DNA of 64,000 nt from JACRLW01 sp050181465 (GTDB lineage: Bacteria > Planctomycetota > UBA1135 > UBA2386), in NCBI GenBank assembly GCA_050181465.1, contig JBFXDD010000007.1, positions 1 to 64,000 of the forward strand, read 5' to 3'. Shown here in pieces: positions 34,376 through 42,387 of this stretch. Below the pieces are notes generated by a model that was not told the DNA's origin, ran no database searches, and saw only the letters and a list, made by a program, of their open reading frames with translations. A program made the translations under genes and the position numbers. Position 1 is the first letter of the stretch. Each line of letters begins with the position of its first letter.

Positions 34376-35984
34376 CCTGTCGATCGCCGGAGATCAGTTC
34401 GCCATCGAGAGAGAGGTTGAGTCGATCACCGAGCGGGACGTCCAGATCGAAGCCGGCGCGAACTTGTTCGATGGTCGACTCGCCACCGATGAGATCGTTC
34501 GACTCGAATCGGGCCCAATCGCCGCGGATCCCGAGTGCAGCGCTGCCGATGCGCCGGGACAAGCGTGCACGCACACCCGGTCCGCTTTGGAAGCTGCCCT
34601 CACTCGACCAACCGCCGAGGAACAGATCGAAGCCGGTACCAACCACGTCGCGAATGTCGGCGCCGAGATCGAAACTGGTTCCGGAGCGAGTCTGATCGCG
34701 CCAGTGACTTGCTCGCGCGCTCAGCCGAAGTTCGCGGCCGATGTCGATCGACACGCGGGGGCTGAGCCGCTCCACGTGACCGTCGCGTATCAGGTCGTTC
34801 GGGAGGAACGCGAAGTCCGCGCGCCGAAGTTGTGGCCAGCGCCAAGTCGATGCATCCAAGCCGACGTTGATCGTCTCGAATGGTCGCGTCGAGACGGCCA
34901 GCCACGCCTCTGAGACTTCCATGGAACCAGACTCGAGACTGTCACTGCCATCGAAGAAGTCGACCTTGAGGGCGCCGTCCAGTCGAAACGCTCCAGTCGG
35001 CGACCAGTCGAAGCGGGTGAAGAACAGATCTCGATCGGCACTGCCGAGATGCCAGGTCTTCTGCAGGCCGGCAGTGAATGACGCTGCGCGCTCGCGACCG
35101 CGCCACTGCAAGAACGCATGCATCCCAAGATCGTCGCCAGTCATGCGGTCGCGAAACGGGAGCGGTGTCAGACCGATGCCGAAGCCCAAGGACCATTCGC
35201 GATCGATGCGCCGAACGGCCTCCACTCCGTCGAGCATGCCGAGCTGAGGCACGCTCAGCGACACGAACCGACCGACCTGGATGCGCCAGTTCGCGAGCTC
35301 ATCGTCGCCGATGGTGTAGCTCAACTGATCGAGTCGTCCGCGATCATCGGTTCGTTCGCCGTCGAACGGTGACTCCAGTGAACGGCGAGTGAGCTCCGCG
35401 TCGAATTCGAGTCGGCCGCCGTGCCCGAACGGATTCTCGACGTCCAGTCGAGTTCCCAATCGTCCGCGAAAGGAATCGTCCGCGCCGCCGGTGCGGTCGT
35501 GAGTCATGAGCAGCTGCGAGAAGACGCGCCCCGACCAACGCGTGGGGCGCTCGGCAGGCGTTCGTCCGAATGCCGGTGCGAGCAGCGGCGTGTCCGGGGC
35601 GACTCCTGGGTCGACACCGGCGGTCCATGGCGGATGTGCCGGAGCCTGTGCGCGCCGCGGCTCGACCGATCTCTCGGTGTCCCGTGTGACGTCGACGTCG
35701 ATTCGGCCGGGAGTGCCGATCGAGGGAAGCTCGAAGCCGAGCGGGACTTCGGCTCGTGCGCTGTTCGCAGCTACATCGCGGATGGTCAAGGTCAGCGGAG
35801 GCAGCCCGGGAAGGTCGAGTTCGAGGTCCAGACCCGGGCGCACGCCCTGCGCACGACCGGCGTCGACGAACACGCTACGTCCGGCTACGGAGTTGACCTG
35901 CACGCGCAACGTGACTCGCTCTTGCGCGCTGAGTCGGGCTGTCAGAGCCAATCCGATCGCGATCCATCGCATCGATCGATTCAT
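34335..35984 (-). CDS. Exported beta-barrel protein, porin partner of the multiheme cytochromes
   Basis: A 549-residue protein with a signal peptide (about 1-23, ending SAQ). A small N-terminal beta domain (about 25-105) and a proline-rich linker follow, then about 390 residues of alternating hydrophobic beta strands (from WSGRVFSQLLM to the terminal FIQYRL) typical of an outer-membrane barrel. No known catalytic motif. Barrels next to multiheme cytochromes form the shell of porin-cytochrome conduits such as MtrAB, although sequence identity to MtrB is not apparent here. The ATG was chosen because it overlaps the 23-heme gene stop (ATGA) with GAGGG upstream and yields the signal peptide. Confidence 0.78.
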   Translation of the reverse strand: MNRSMRWIAIGLALTARLSAQERVTLRVQVNSVAGRSVFVDAGRAQGVRPGLDLELDLPGLPPLTLTIRDVAANSARAEVPLGFELPSIGTPGRIDVDVTRDTERSVEPRRAQAPAHPPWTAGVDPGVAPDTPLLAPAFGRTPAERPTRWSGRVFSQLLMTHDRTGGADDSFRGRLGTRLDVENPFGHGGRLEFDAELTRRSLESPFDGERTDDRGRLDQLSYTIGDDELANWRIQVGRFVSLSVPQLGMLDGVEAVRRIDREWSLGFGIGLTPLPFRDRMTGDDLGMHAFLQWRGRERAASFTAGLQKTWHLGSADRDLFFTRFDWSPTGAFRLDGALKVDFFDGSDSLESGSMEVSEAWLAVSTRPFETINVGLDASTWRWPQLRRADFAFLPNDLIRDGHVERLSPRVSIDIGRELRLSARASHWRDQTRSGTSFDLGADIRDVVGTGFDLFLGGWSSEGSFQSGPGVRARLSRRIGSAALGIRGDWARFESNDLIGGESTIEQVRAGFDLDVPLGDRLNLSLDGELISGDRQDGWFAGFFIQYRL

Positions 35985-37960
35985 CGGCGCCCTCGCCATG
36001 TGCCGTGGCAATCCCGGCAGTCCGTGCCGAGTGGCCGGTACCGGGTGACCGAAGCGCCGTCGGCGGTGCGAGTCTTCGTATGGCACGCGCTGCACTCGAG
36101 CTGCCGGTGCTCACCGTCCAGGGGGAAGCGAGAATCGCGGTCGTGATCGAAAGTGGGCGTGCCAAAAGTCGACTGCGCCGTGTGACATCGTGCGCAGTCC
36201 GTGGCCGTCCGGCCGTCTCGCGCGAACTGTCCAGCGTGCGGGTCTTGGTGACAGTCGGCGCAGGCGGTCGGCGCCTTGCCGAGCGACCGACTGCCTGGCG
36301 GCGCGTCGGCCGATCGTCCGTGGCAGTCAGTGCACGCAGCAGACCGATGCGCCGGCGCTAGCTCGTAGCCGGTCCAACGAGCGTGGTCGAACTCGCTTCG
36401 AAGTGCACGGAAGCCGCTCTCGTCGTGACAGCGGGCACAGTCATGGCGACCGTCGAGCACGAGAGCGTCACCTTCGCCGTCGAACTGTCCGTGGTGGATG
36501 TCGGAATGGCACGCAACGCAGTTGCTCGAGGTTCCTCGGAAGCCACGAGTGCCCTCGGGAGTCTCGACGTGACAATCATTGCACGCAACTCCGCGATGCG
36601 CCCCGCGCAGCGGGAATGCAGTCGACGCGTGCGCCTCGCCGTCGAAGGCAGGGGGGACGAATCGTAGTGGAGCATGACAGCGTCGGCAGTCGGCCGGCAT
36701 CGCTGCGATGTCGAACTGCCCTGCATGCGGATCGCGGTGACAGTGGTCGCATCGCTCGGCTCGGCGATCCGCGAATCTCTGCGAGTACTCGTGCGACGGG
36801 TCGTGGCAGTGCGCGCAAGTCAGCGCCTCGTGCGGCGGCTCGAGTGCCATGCCGAACTCGGCGTGTTGAGCGACGGAGAGTCGTGCAGCCGGCAGGCGGA
36901 AGTCCTGCGCCTCGGGCGAATGGCAAGCGGAGCAATCGCCGGTCGAGTCGATTCTCACGTGTGGCGAGTCATGACAGATCGTGCATTTCGACATGTCGCG
37001 CCTCACCGAGGCGCTCGGCGATTCCGCGGCACCAGTGCGGATCCCGTCACCGTGGCAATGACGGCAATCCGTGGTCGCGTGCCTTCCGGCGAGGGCTACG
37101 CCGATCGCCGCGTGTTCGGGCGCCCCGAAGTCGACGTCGCGGAAGTCGCTTGTGGAATGGCAGCGTGAGCAGTCGCGACTATCGGTGAGTCGGAGTGTCG
37201 TGTCTGGGCCGGAGTGTGGGTCTCGATGGCAGTCGCTGCACGATCGAGGTGATGCCGGCACGTGAAGCAGCGCCGCGATCGAACGTGGGCCCTCGGCATC
37301 GTGACACTGTGTGCAGGAGAGCGCGGCGTGACGGCCGTCTTGCTGGAACTCAGCGTGTCGGAAGTCGGCGATCGCCGAGAAGGACCGCGTCTGTCCGTGA
37401 CAGTCGGCGCATGCGGCGCCGTACTCGCCGCGATGAACGTCCTCGTGACAGCTCGCACATCGCTGCGACAACCCGAGGAAGCGAGACTCTTCCGCGGAGA
37501 TGCTGTCGGCGGCGGCGAGTGCATGGCAGGTCTTGCAATCGAGGCTCTGGTGTGCGCCCACCAGTTCGAAGTGGTCGACCTCTGCGTGCCGATACGCCGT
37601 CGGATCGGCGATCCCTGCGAGTGCGAACTGCCGCGCGAGCGCGACAGCCGTCGGGATCGAGACATGTTCGGTATGACACCGCTCGCAACGATCGCTGTCG
37701 GAGAGCTTGCCGTGCAATCCGCGACCGGCACTCCGAGCGCTCGCGATCTCGGTGTGACAGGCCTCGCAACTCGAGGTGAACGAAGCCGAGCCGTCGACGT
37801 GGCACTTCTCACAGCCGATCGCACCATCGAGCGAATCGATGCGCGCATGGGAAGCGCTCAGCGGGCCAGGACTGATTCGCGCTCCGGATTCCCAGAACAC
37901 GATCACCAGAATGATGCTCAGGGAGAGGAGACTGACGACGACTCGAAGGAGTGCAGTCAT
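35981..37960 (-). CDS. 23-CxxCH multiheme c-type cytochrome
   Basis: A 659-residue cytochrome with an N-terminal membrane helix (about 5-23) that acts as signal or anchor. I count 23 CxxCH motifs. Unlike the 28-heme partner it is not built of exact repeats, though CxxCH-D-x-H-x-G-Q-F units recur (CHRDPHAGQF, CHSDIHHGQF, CHQDPHAGQF), typical of cytochrome c3/c7-like modules. It overlaps the FeS/FAD/cytochrome b gene and the barrel gene by ATGA on both sides. Best placed as the periplasmic wire between the inner-membrane module and the barrel, as MtrA or PioA is, but much larger. Confidence 0.92.
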   Translation of the reverse strand: MTALLRVVVSLLSLSIILVIVFWESGARISPGPLSASHARIDSLDGAIGCEKCHVDGSASFTSSCEACHTEIASARSAGRGLHGKLSDSDRCERCHTEHVSIPTAVALARQFALAGIADPTAYRHAEVDHFELVGAHQSLDCKTCHALAAADSISAEESRFLGLSQRCASCHEDVHRGEYGAACADCHGQTRSFSAIADFRHAEFQQDGRHAALSCTQCHDAEGPRSIAALLHVPASPRSCSDCHRDPHSGPDTTLRLTDSRDCSRCHSTSDFRDVDFGAPEHAAIGVALAGRHATTDCRHCHGDGIRTGAAESPSASVRRDMSKCTICHDSPHVRIDSTGDCSACHSPEAQDFRLPAARLSVAQHAEFGMALEPPHEALTCAHCHDPSHEYSQRFADRRAERCDHCHRDPHAGQFDIAAMPADCRRCHAPLRFVPPAFDGEAHASTAFPLRGAHRGVACNDCHVETPEGTRGFRGTSSNCVACHSDIHHGQFDGEGDALVLDGRHDCARCHDESGFRALRSEFDHARWTGYELAPAHRSAACTDCHGRSADAPPGSRSLGKAPTACADCHQDPHAGQFARDGRTATDCARCHTAQSTFGTPTFDHDRDSRFPLDGEHRQLECSACHTKTRTADGASVTRYRPLGTDCRDCHGTWRGRR

Positions 37961-40329
37961 CGACCCTCCAGGGGAAGGTCACTCTCGATTCCGCCGATCC
38001 AGCCAAGGGCCCGAAGTGCACCCGTCCAGTCGAGTCCTCCGTAGCGGACCGCCACCCGCACGTGCAGCCCGACGAGCAAGATCATCAGCAAGGCCAGCCA
38101 GCGATGCAGGTAGCGCCAACTCCCGAGGACCGCGCGCACTTCCTCGAAGTGCGCGTAGGACATCAGGAGCTGGTGGGCACGTCGCGAGAGTAAGAGCATT
38201 CGGCGGGCTTCGGCGGGCGGCATGCCCTGGGCGATTCCCTGCCGCAGCAGGCCGTTGAGTGATCGCCGAAGCTCCGCCCGACTTCGCTCGATCGCGATGA
38301 TCCTGGCGACGAACCCTCGCTTCCAACGCGCTCGATCCTGTTGCACGAGCGACTCGACGCGGCGCCGAATCTCGTTGCCGAATCCCTGGCCGTCTCGGTC
38401 CCACTCGGTGGCGATCGCGGAGACCTGCCTCTGGAGTTCATGGATCGCGAGTTCCCTGCCGTTGGTTGCGCGGGGTACAAACGCATACAGCCAGCGACCG
38501 ATCGCACCGGTGCACACGACGATGGCCAGTGCGAGCAAGGCATGGCCGCCGCTGGTGTCCTTCGGCACGAAACCGGCGTGAGCGATCACGAGCAGCAACG
38601 CCGCGATGCCGGTCACGACATGGACGTTCATCCAGGTTCGAAGAGATCCCGGCAGCCGCAGGCCGAGTCGCGGGTTGCGGCGGATCAGGTAGGCCAGGTT
38701 CGTTGCGATCAGACCCGCTGCAACCACGCCGAACCACAGGCCGAATCCGCCTCGCGCACTCAGTAGTGAATGCGCCGGATGGTCGAGGCGATGCACGGAG
38801 TCGAGCGCGAAGTAGTCCGCGAAGCCGACTCGCAGGCCGAGCAACCCTGCCGACAGCATCAGCGCGACGGACAGCGCGACCGCAAGACCGCGGCTGCTTC
38901 CGGAGTCCGCTGTTGGGGCTGCAGGGCGATCGACGGGGTCGAACGAGACGCCCGCGTTCTCGAGCAGTCGAAACGGTGGGACACCGCCGGCGAAGATCAG
39001 CACGCGATCGTTGGCGAGCGTGTGCGAGTCCGAGGCGACTTGGAGCGACACGCTGGCGACGTCGATTCGGGTCGGTTCACTCTCGAAGATCACCCGCACC
39101 GCTCCCGACCGCATCGCGAGTCGGATCGCGGAATCGTTCTTGGCCTTGAGCCGGAAGAACGCCGACTTCCGATAACTGAGCGTGACTTCGGTGCCCGGTT
39201 GCTCGGCCAACTGCAACGCCGCTTCGATCGCGCTGTCGCCGCCGCCGACCACCAGGACTCGCTCGCCGGCCAACTCAGCCGCATCGAGCAGCGAGTACTG
39301 CACCTTGGTCAGTTCTTCGCCCGGGATTCCGAGCTTTCGCGGGGTGCCGCGACGACCGAGCGCGAGACAGACGTTCTTCGCCCGGAAGTTCCCGCGCTTG
39401 GTCGTCACCAACCACGCGTCGCCGTCAGCGGTCACCGCCTCGACGCGCGTGTTCGTTCGAACATCGAGAGCATGCTGGTCGACGACTCTGGAGAACACTT
39501 CGATGAGTTCCTCCTTCGAGTAGCTCAGCCGAGGCAGCCGACCGTGCAGCGGAAGGACCACGGGCTGTGTCATGACCAGCTTTCGACGCGGGTACGACGC
39601 GATCGCACCGCCGATCCGTTCCTCCTGCTCGAGCACGACGCTGCTTCGGCCCAACTCCTGCGCGCGCAGGGCGCATGCCAGGCCGGCGGGCCCGGCGCCG
39701 ATCACGATGAGCTCGGTCGCTTCGTTCGGCACGGGTGCTGTCTCGACCATGACCGCCGCGCCGCCGCCCTGCTGTTCCCCGCGCCGCTCTCTCACCGCCG
39801 CGCTCATCGCAACTCGGATTCCGGCCGATCGACGACTGACAGCCTCAGCCACCTTCGTGCCTTGTTCGATCGCGGTTCGGACCAGCGCGAAGCCCGAGAG
39901 TTCGCCGGCGATGAAGAGACCGTCCGCGCGAACGGCCTGAAGATCCGCATCGAGGGCGGGAAGGTCGCGGCGATGGGAGGTATCTCCGAGGGTCAGCGTG
40001 ACCGCTCCCACCGGACACGCGGCGGCGCACAAACCGTGGCCGACACATCTCGCGCCGTGCACGACCTGAGCCTGGCCGTGCACGAGCGCCAGCACCCCTT
40101 CCTCAGGGCAGGCGGAGACGCAAGTCCCGCAGCCGATGCAGGCGTCCAGATCGATGTGCGGATGGCGGAGCCTCGCCTCATGGGAGCCCGTGGCCCGCGC
40201 GTCCGACCGCTCGTGGATGCGGTCCGCGTTGAGGCCGAGTTCGCGACGGCGCAGTGCGAGCGTCGCGATCGCCAATCCCAGCAAGGCCAAAGGGCCCAGG
40301 GCGAGCAGCCAGGAATAATCGACGAGCAT
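37957..40329 (-). CDS. FeS / FAD-NAD(P) reductase / diheme cytochrome b fusion
   Basis: A 790-residue membrane flavoprotein. Order: membrane helix (about 7-25); two ferredoxin-like clusters, the first C64, C67, C70, C74 canonical, the second C95, H98, C101, C105 with His for the second Cys; a thioredoxin-reductase-like domain with FAD loop GAGPAG (211-216) and NAD(P) loop GGGDS (362-366); then a membrane domain (about 480-770) with two H-x13-H pairs (H570/H584, H742/H756) that fit two stacked b hemes. It can carry electrons between cytoplasmic NAD(P)H and the periplasmic face. The next gene, a 23-heme cytochrome, overlaps it by ATGA. First gene of the conduit operon; no clear ribosome site or promoter was found in the 257 bases upstream. 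Confidence 0.88.
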   Translation of the reverse strand: MLVDYSWLLALGPLALLGLAIATLALRRRELGLNADRIHERSDARATGSHEARLRHPHIDLDACIGCGTCVSACPEEGVLALVHGQAQVVHGARCVGHGLCAAACPVGAVTLTLGDTSHRRDLPALDADLQAVRADGLFIAGELSGFALVRTAIEQGTKVAEAVSRRSAGIRVAMSAAVRERRGEQQGGGAAVMVETAPVPNEATELIVIGAGPAGLACALRAQELGRSSVVLEQEERIGGAIASYPRRKLVMTQPVVLPLHGRLPRLSYSKEELIEVFSRVVDQHALDVRTNTRVEAVTADGDAWLVTTKRGNFRAKNVCLALGRRGTPRKLGIPGEELTKVQYSLLDAAELAGERVLVVGGGDSAIEAALQLAEQPGTEVTLSYRKSAFFRLKAKNDSAIRLAMRSGAVRVIFESEPTRIDVASVSLQVASDSHTLANDRVLIFAGGVPPFRLLENAGVSFDPVDRPAAPTADSGSSRGLAVALSVALMLSAGLLGLRVGFADYFALDSVHRLDHPAHSLLSARGGFGLWFGVVAAGLIATNLAYLIRRNPRLGLRLPGSLRTWMNVHVVTGIAALLLVIAHAGFVPKDTSGGHALLALAIVVCTGAIGRWLYAFVPRATNGRELAIHELQRQVSAIATEWDRDGQGFGNEIRRRVESLVQQDRARWKRGFVARIIAIERSRAELRRSLNGLLRQGIAQGMPPAEARRMLLLSRRAHQLLMSYAHFEEVRAVLGSWRYLHRWLALLMILLVGLHVRVAVRYGGLDWTGALRALGWIGGIESDLPLEGR

Positions 40330-40586
40330 GGAGCGGGGGCGGTCCGGGGACGCCGGAGTCGAACCGGTGCTGCCTGAACCAAGTCTTGGGCCAGGCAGTC
40401 CGATCCACCGCCGTGTCCGCCGGGCGAACGAGTGGAGTTTGGAACCCGGTCACACGCTGGTTGCCGGAGGCTCTCTGCACCTCATCGGGGAGCGCGAGTT
40501 GTGCGTGGTTCCGGAGCCGCGCAACGAGAACCGAACCCATCGTCGCCTCCTCGTTCTCCCCCGAACCGCTCGGCTACTCAGACATC

Positions 40587-41168
40587 TCAGCCGCTCGGCC
40601 GCGCACTCCGCTCTCGCGCGAGCAAGCCGTAGATCAACTCGTCTCGCCATGCGCCGTCGAGAAACACCGCGTCGCGAATACGGGCTTCTCGAACCATGCC
40701 GAGCCGCTCCATCAGTCGCCAGGACGCTTCGTTTTCCGGCACGCAAACGGCGCTGATGCGGCGGGCGCCGAATACGTCGAACAGCCAGTCCAGCATGGCG
40801 CCGACTGCCTCGCGGCCGATGCCCTGGCGATGCACGCCGGCCTCGAGGCGGTAACCGATCTCCATCGCCGTGTCGTCCACTCGACTGAGCTTCGCACAGA
40901 CCAGTCCGACGGCGCGATCGACCGGCGGAATCGTGATCCCGACCGCGAGCCACTCGCCGACCGCGCCGGTGTAGTCGCCGACCAGCTTGCCGACCCGCTC
41001 CCGCCGGGCGGTCTCCGACTCCGGATCGCGAATCCACCGCATGATCCGCCGGTCGGCTTCGTGCGAGAGCAGGGTCGGCCCGTCGCCCGGGCCTAGCCGG
41101 CGAAGGAGCAGGCGTCGGGTCGGAATGCGGAAGTCGGCGAACAGCGCCGACGCGCGCGCGGGGTCCAT
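40587..41168 (-). CDS. GNAT acetyltransferase, RimJ/RimL type
   Basis: A 193-residue N-acetyltransferase. The sequence fits the RimJ/RimL/ribosomal-protein acetyltransferase group: RLLLRRLGPGD near the start, the acetyl-CoA loop RQGIGREAVGAML (about 114-126), and VPENEASWRLMERLGM near the C-terminus. The substrate cannot be predicted. The ATG is followed by a full-length domain with a short N-terminal extension. It is divergent from a secreted protein gene with a sigma-54 promoter. The 257 bases between this gene and the cytochrome operon start show no recognisable element. Confidence 0.9.
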   Translation of the reverse strand: MDPARASALFADFRIPTRRLLLRRLGPGDGPTLLSHEADRRIMRWIRDPESETARRERVGKLVGDYTGAVGEWLAVGITIPPVDRAVGLVCAKLSRVDDTAMEIGYRLEAGVHRQGIGREAVGAMLDWLFDVFGARRISAVCVPENEASWRLMERLGMVREARIRDAVFLDGAWRDELIYGLLARERSARPSG

Positions 41169-41269
41169 TCTTGGAGGTTAGCGCCCGGTCCGCAGCTCAC
41201 CATTCGGGGACCGACACCCCGCCCAAGTCAGGTGTTCGGCTTCCGGGCAACCTCCAGTTCGGCGCCGCT

Positions 41270-41284
41270 TGGCACAGCCCTTGC
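41270..41284 (+). promoter_or_regulatory. Sigma-54 (-24/-12) promoter of the secreted protein gene
   Basis: TGGCACAGCCCTTGC matches the consensus TGGCAC-N5-TTGC at every specified base with exact spacing. Transcription should begin near 41296, about 86 bases before the ATG at 41382. The window encodes two sigma-54 activators, at 30389-31798 and 52637-54487. Confidence 0.8.
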
Positions 41285-41381
41285 GCTTGGGTCGCTCGCC
41301 CGGTTGCGGAGCGTTTCCGCGAACCGCCACCACCACCTCGAACGAAACGCCGGCTCGACCGGCCGCAAGGACAACGACGTC

Positions 41382-41984
41382 ATGAAAATCTTCCAAGCCC
41401 TGCTGACCCTGTCCCTCGTATCGCTGCCGGCGGTCGCTCAGACCCAACTGGTCCGGGGCGAAGTCGACGGCATCCAGAACACCGCGAACCTGTTCCAGCT
41501 GAAGTGCACGACCGTGCGACTGACCAGCGCTACCTTGAACCTCCAGGGTCTTCACGACGCGACCCGCCAGAACAACATGAGCCTGGAGATGCAGGTCATC
41601 GACACCTTCGGCAACGGAACCTCGCTCGAGGTGGTGTCGGCCGTCGTCGTGCCGAGGCAGCTCGACATGGGTAATCTCCGGTTTGGCCGTGCGGAGACCT
41701 GGGAGATCTTCGCCGCCCCCGGCAGCCTGATCTGGAGTTTCGTCGGCGCGGGGAACGACACTCGTTACCTTCCGCTCGGCGATGCCGGCACTTGGATCCT
41801 CGGTCCCAGCGCCGTTCCGTTCGTATCCGGTACCGCCAGCGCGGTCGGCAGCCTGCGGTTCAACATCACCATGCCCACGATCCCGGCCCTGACCGGTGCG
41901 GTGTTCGCATCGCAGGCGGTCATCCAGGAGAATGGCGTCCTCCGAATCACCAACCCGGAATGCAAGGAAGTCCGCTCCAACTGA
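41382..41984 (+). CDS. Secreted protein of unknown function under a sigma-54 promoter
   Basis: A 200-residue protein with a textbook signal peptide (about 1-20, ending AVAQ) and no further membrane segment. The mature part is beta-rich with only two cysteines (in LKCTTV and PECKE), which could form a disulfide. No known domain recognised. AAGGA lies eleven bases before the ATG. The gene is a single transcription unit: a near-perfect -24/-12 promoter upstream, two hairpins and a terminator downstream. This organisation suggests a highly regulated, possibly abundant, exported protein. Confidence 0.8.
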   Translation: MKIFQALLTLSLVSLPAVAQTQLVRGEVDGIQNTANLFQLKCTTVRLTSATLNLQGLHDATRQNNMSLEMQVIDTFGNGTSLEVVSAVVVPRQLDMGNLRFGRAETWEIFAAPGSLIWSFVGAGNDTRYLPLGDAGTWILGPSAVPFVSGTASAVGSLRFNITMPTIPALTGAVFASQAVIQENGVLRITNPECKEVRSN

Positions 41985-42018
41985 CGGTGCATCCAACACG
42001 GTCGCTGGGGCGAACAAG

Positions 42019-42046
42019 CTCATGAGACCGACAGCGGTCTCGTGAG
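42019..42046 (+). other. 12-bp hairpin downstream of the secreted protein gene
   Basis: CTCATGAGACCG and CGGTCTCGTGAG pair with one G-U, around an ACAG loop. No U tract follows. It lies 35 bases after the stop codon and ahead of the true terminator; it may protect the 3' end of the message or bind a protein. Confidence 0.6.
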
Positions 42047-42078
42047 AGCCCTGAGAGAGAGATAGCAGAGAGAGTGAG

Positions 42079-42121
42079 CGAGCGTTCGACCCCTCCGGGG
42101 TCGAGCGCTCGTTCTTTTTCT
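42079..42121 (+). terminator. Strong intrinsic terminator
   Basis: A 14-bp GC-rich stem (CGAGCGTTCGACCC with GGGTCGAGCGCTCG, one G-U) and a short loop are followed directly by TTCTTTTTCT. It ends the secreted-protein transcript. The remaining part of the 399-base intergenic stretch holds the separate hairpin and palindromic repeat copy D. Confidence 0.9.
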
Positions 42122-42203
42122 GCAGCCGTCGTGGGGATCCCTCCCGCTGCGGCGGCCGATCGTCTGGTCTGGTCGGCGATCGAGGTGCGATCGCAGGGCA
42201 GGT

Positions 42204-42387
42204 CTAGCCCGGATGATTCGTGAACGTCGTCGCGAGATCGACACAGGTCGATGCCCGGCCAGGAGCTACGACGGTCGACGACCGAAGCGTAGCTGTAGCT
42301 ACGCTGCCAGGGAGGAGCCGTCGTAGCGACGCCGCTGGGCGCGACTTGTGGCGATCGCAGCAGACGTTCACGAATCATCCGGGCTAG
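42204..42387 (+). repeat. CTAG-family palindromic repeat, copy D
   Basis: Full-length copy in the same orientation as A and B, with CTAG at both ends (CTAGCCCGGATGATTCG at the left, ATTCGTGAACGTC-type right terminus CGAATCATCCGGGCTAG). The right CTAG supplies the TAG stop codon of the minus-strand isocitrate dehydrogenase gene. Confidence 0.92.
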
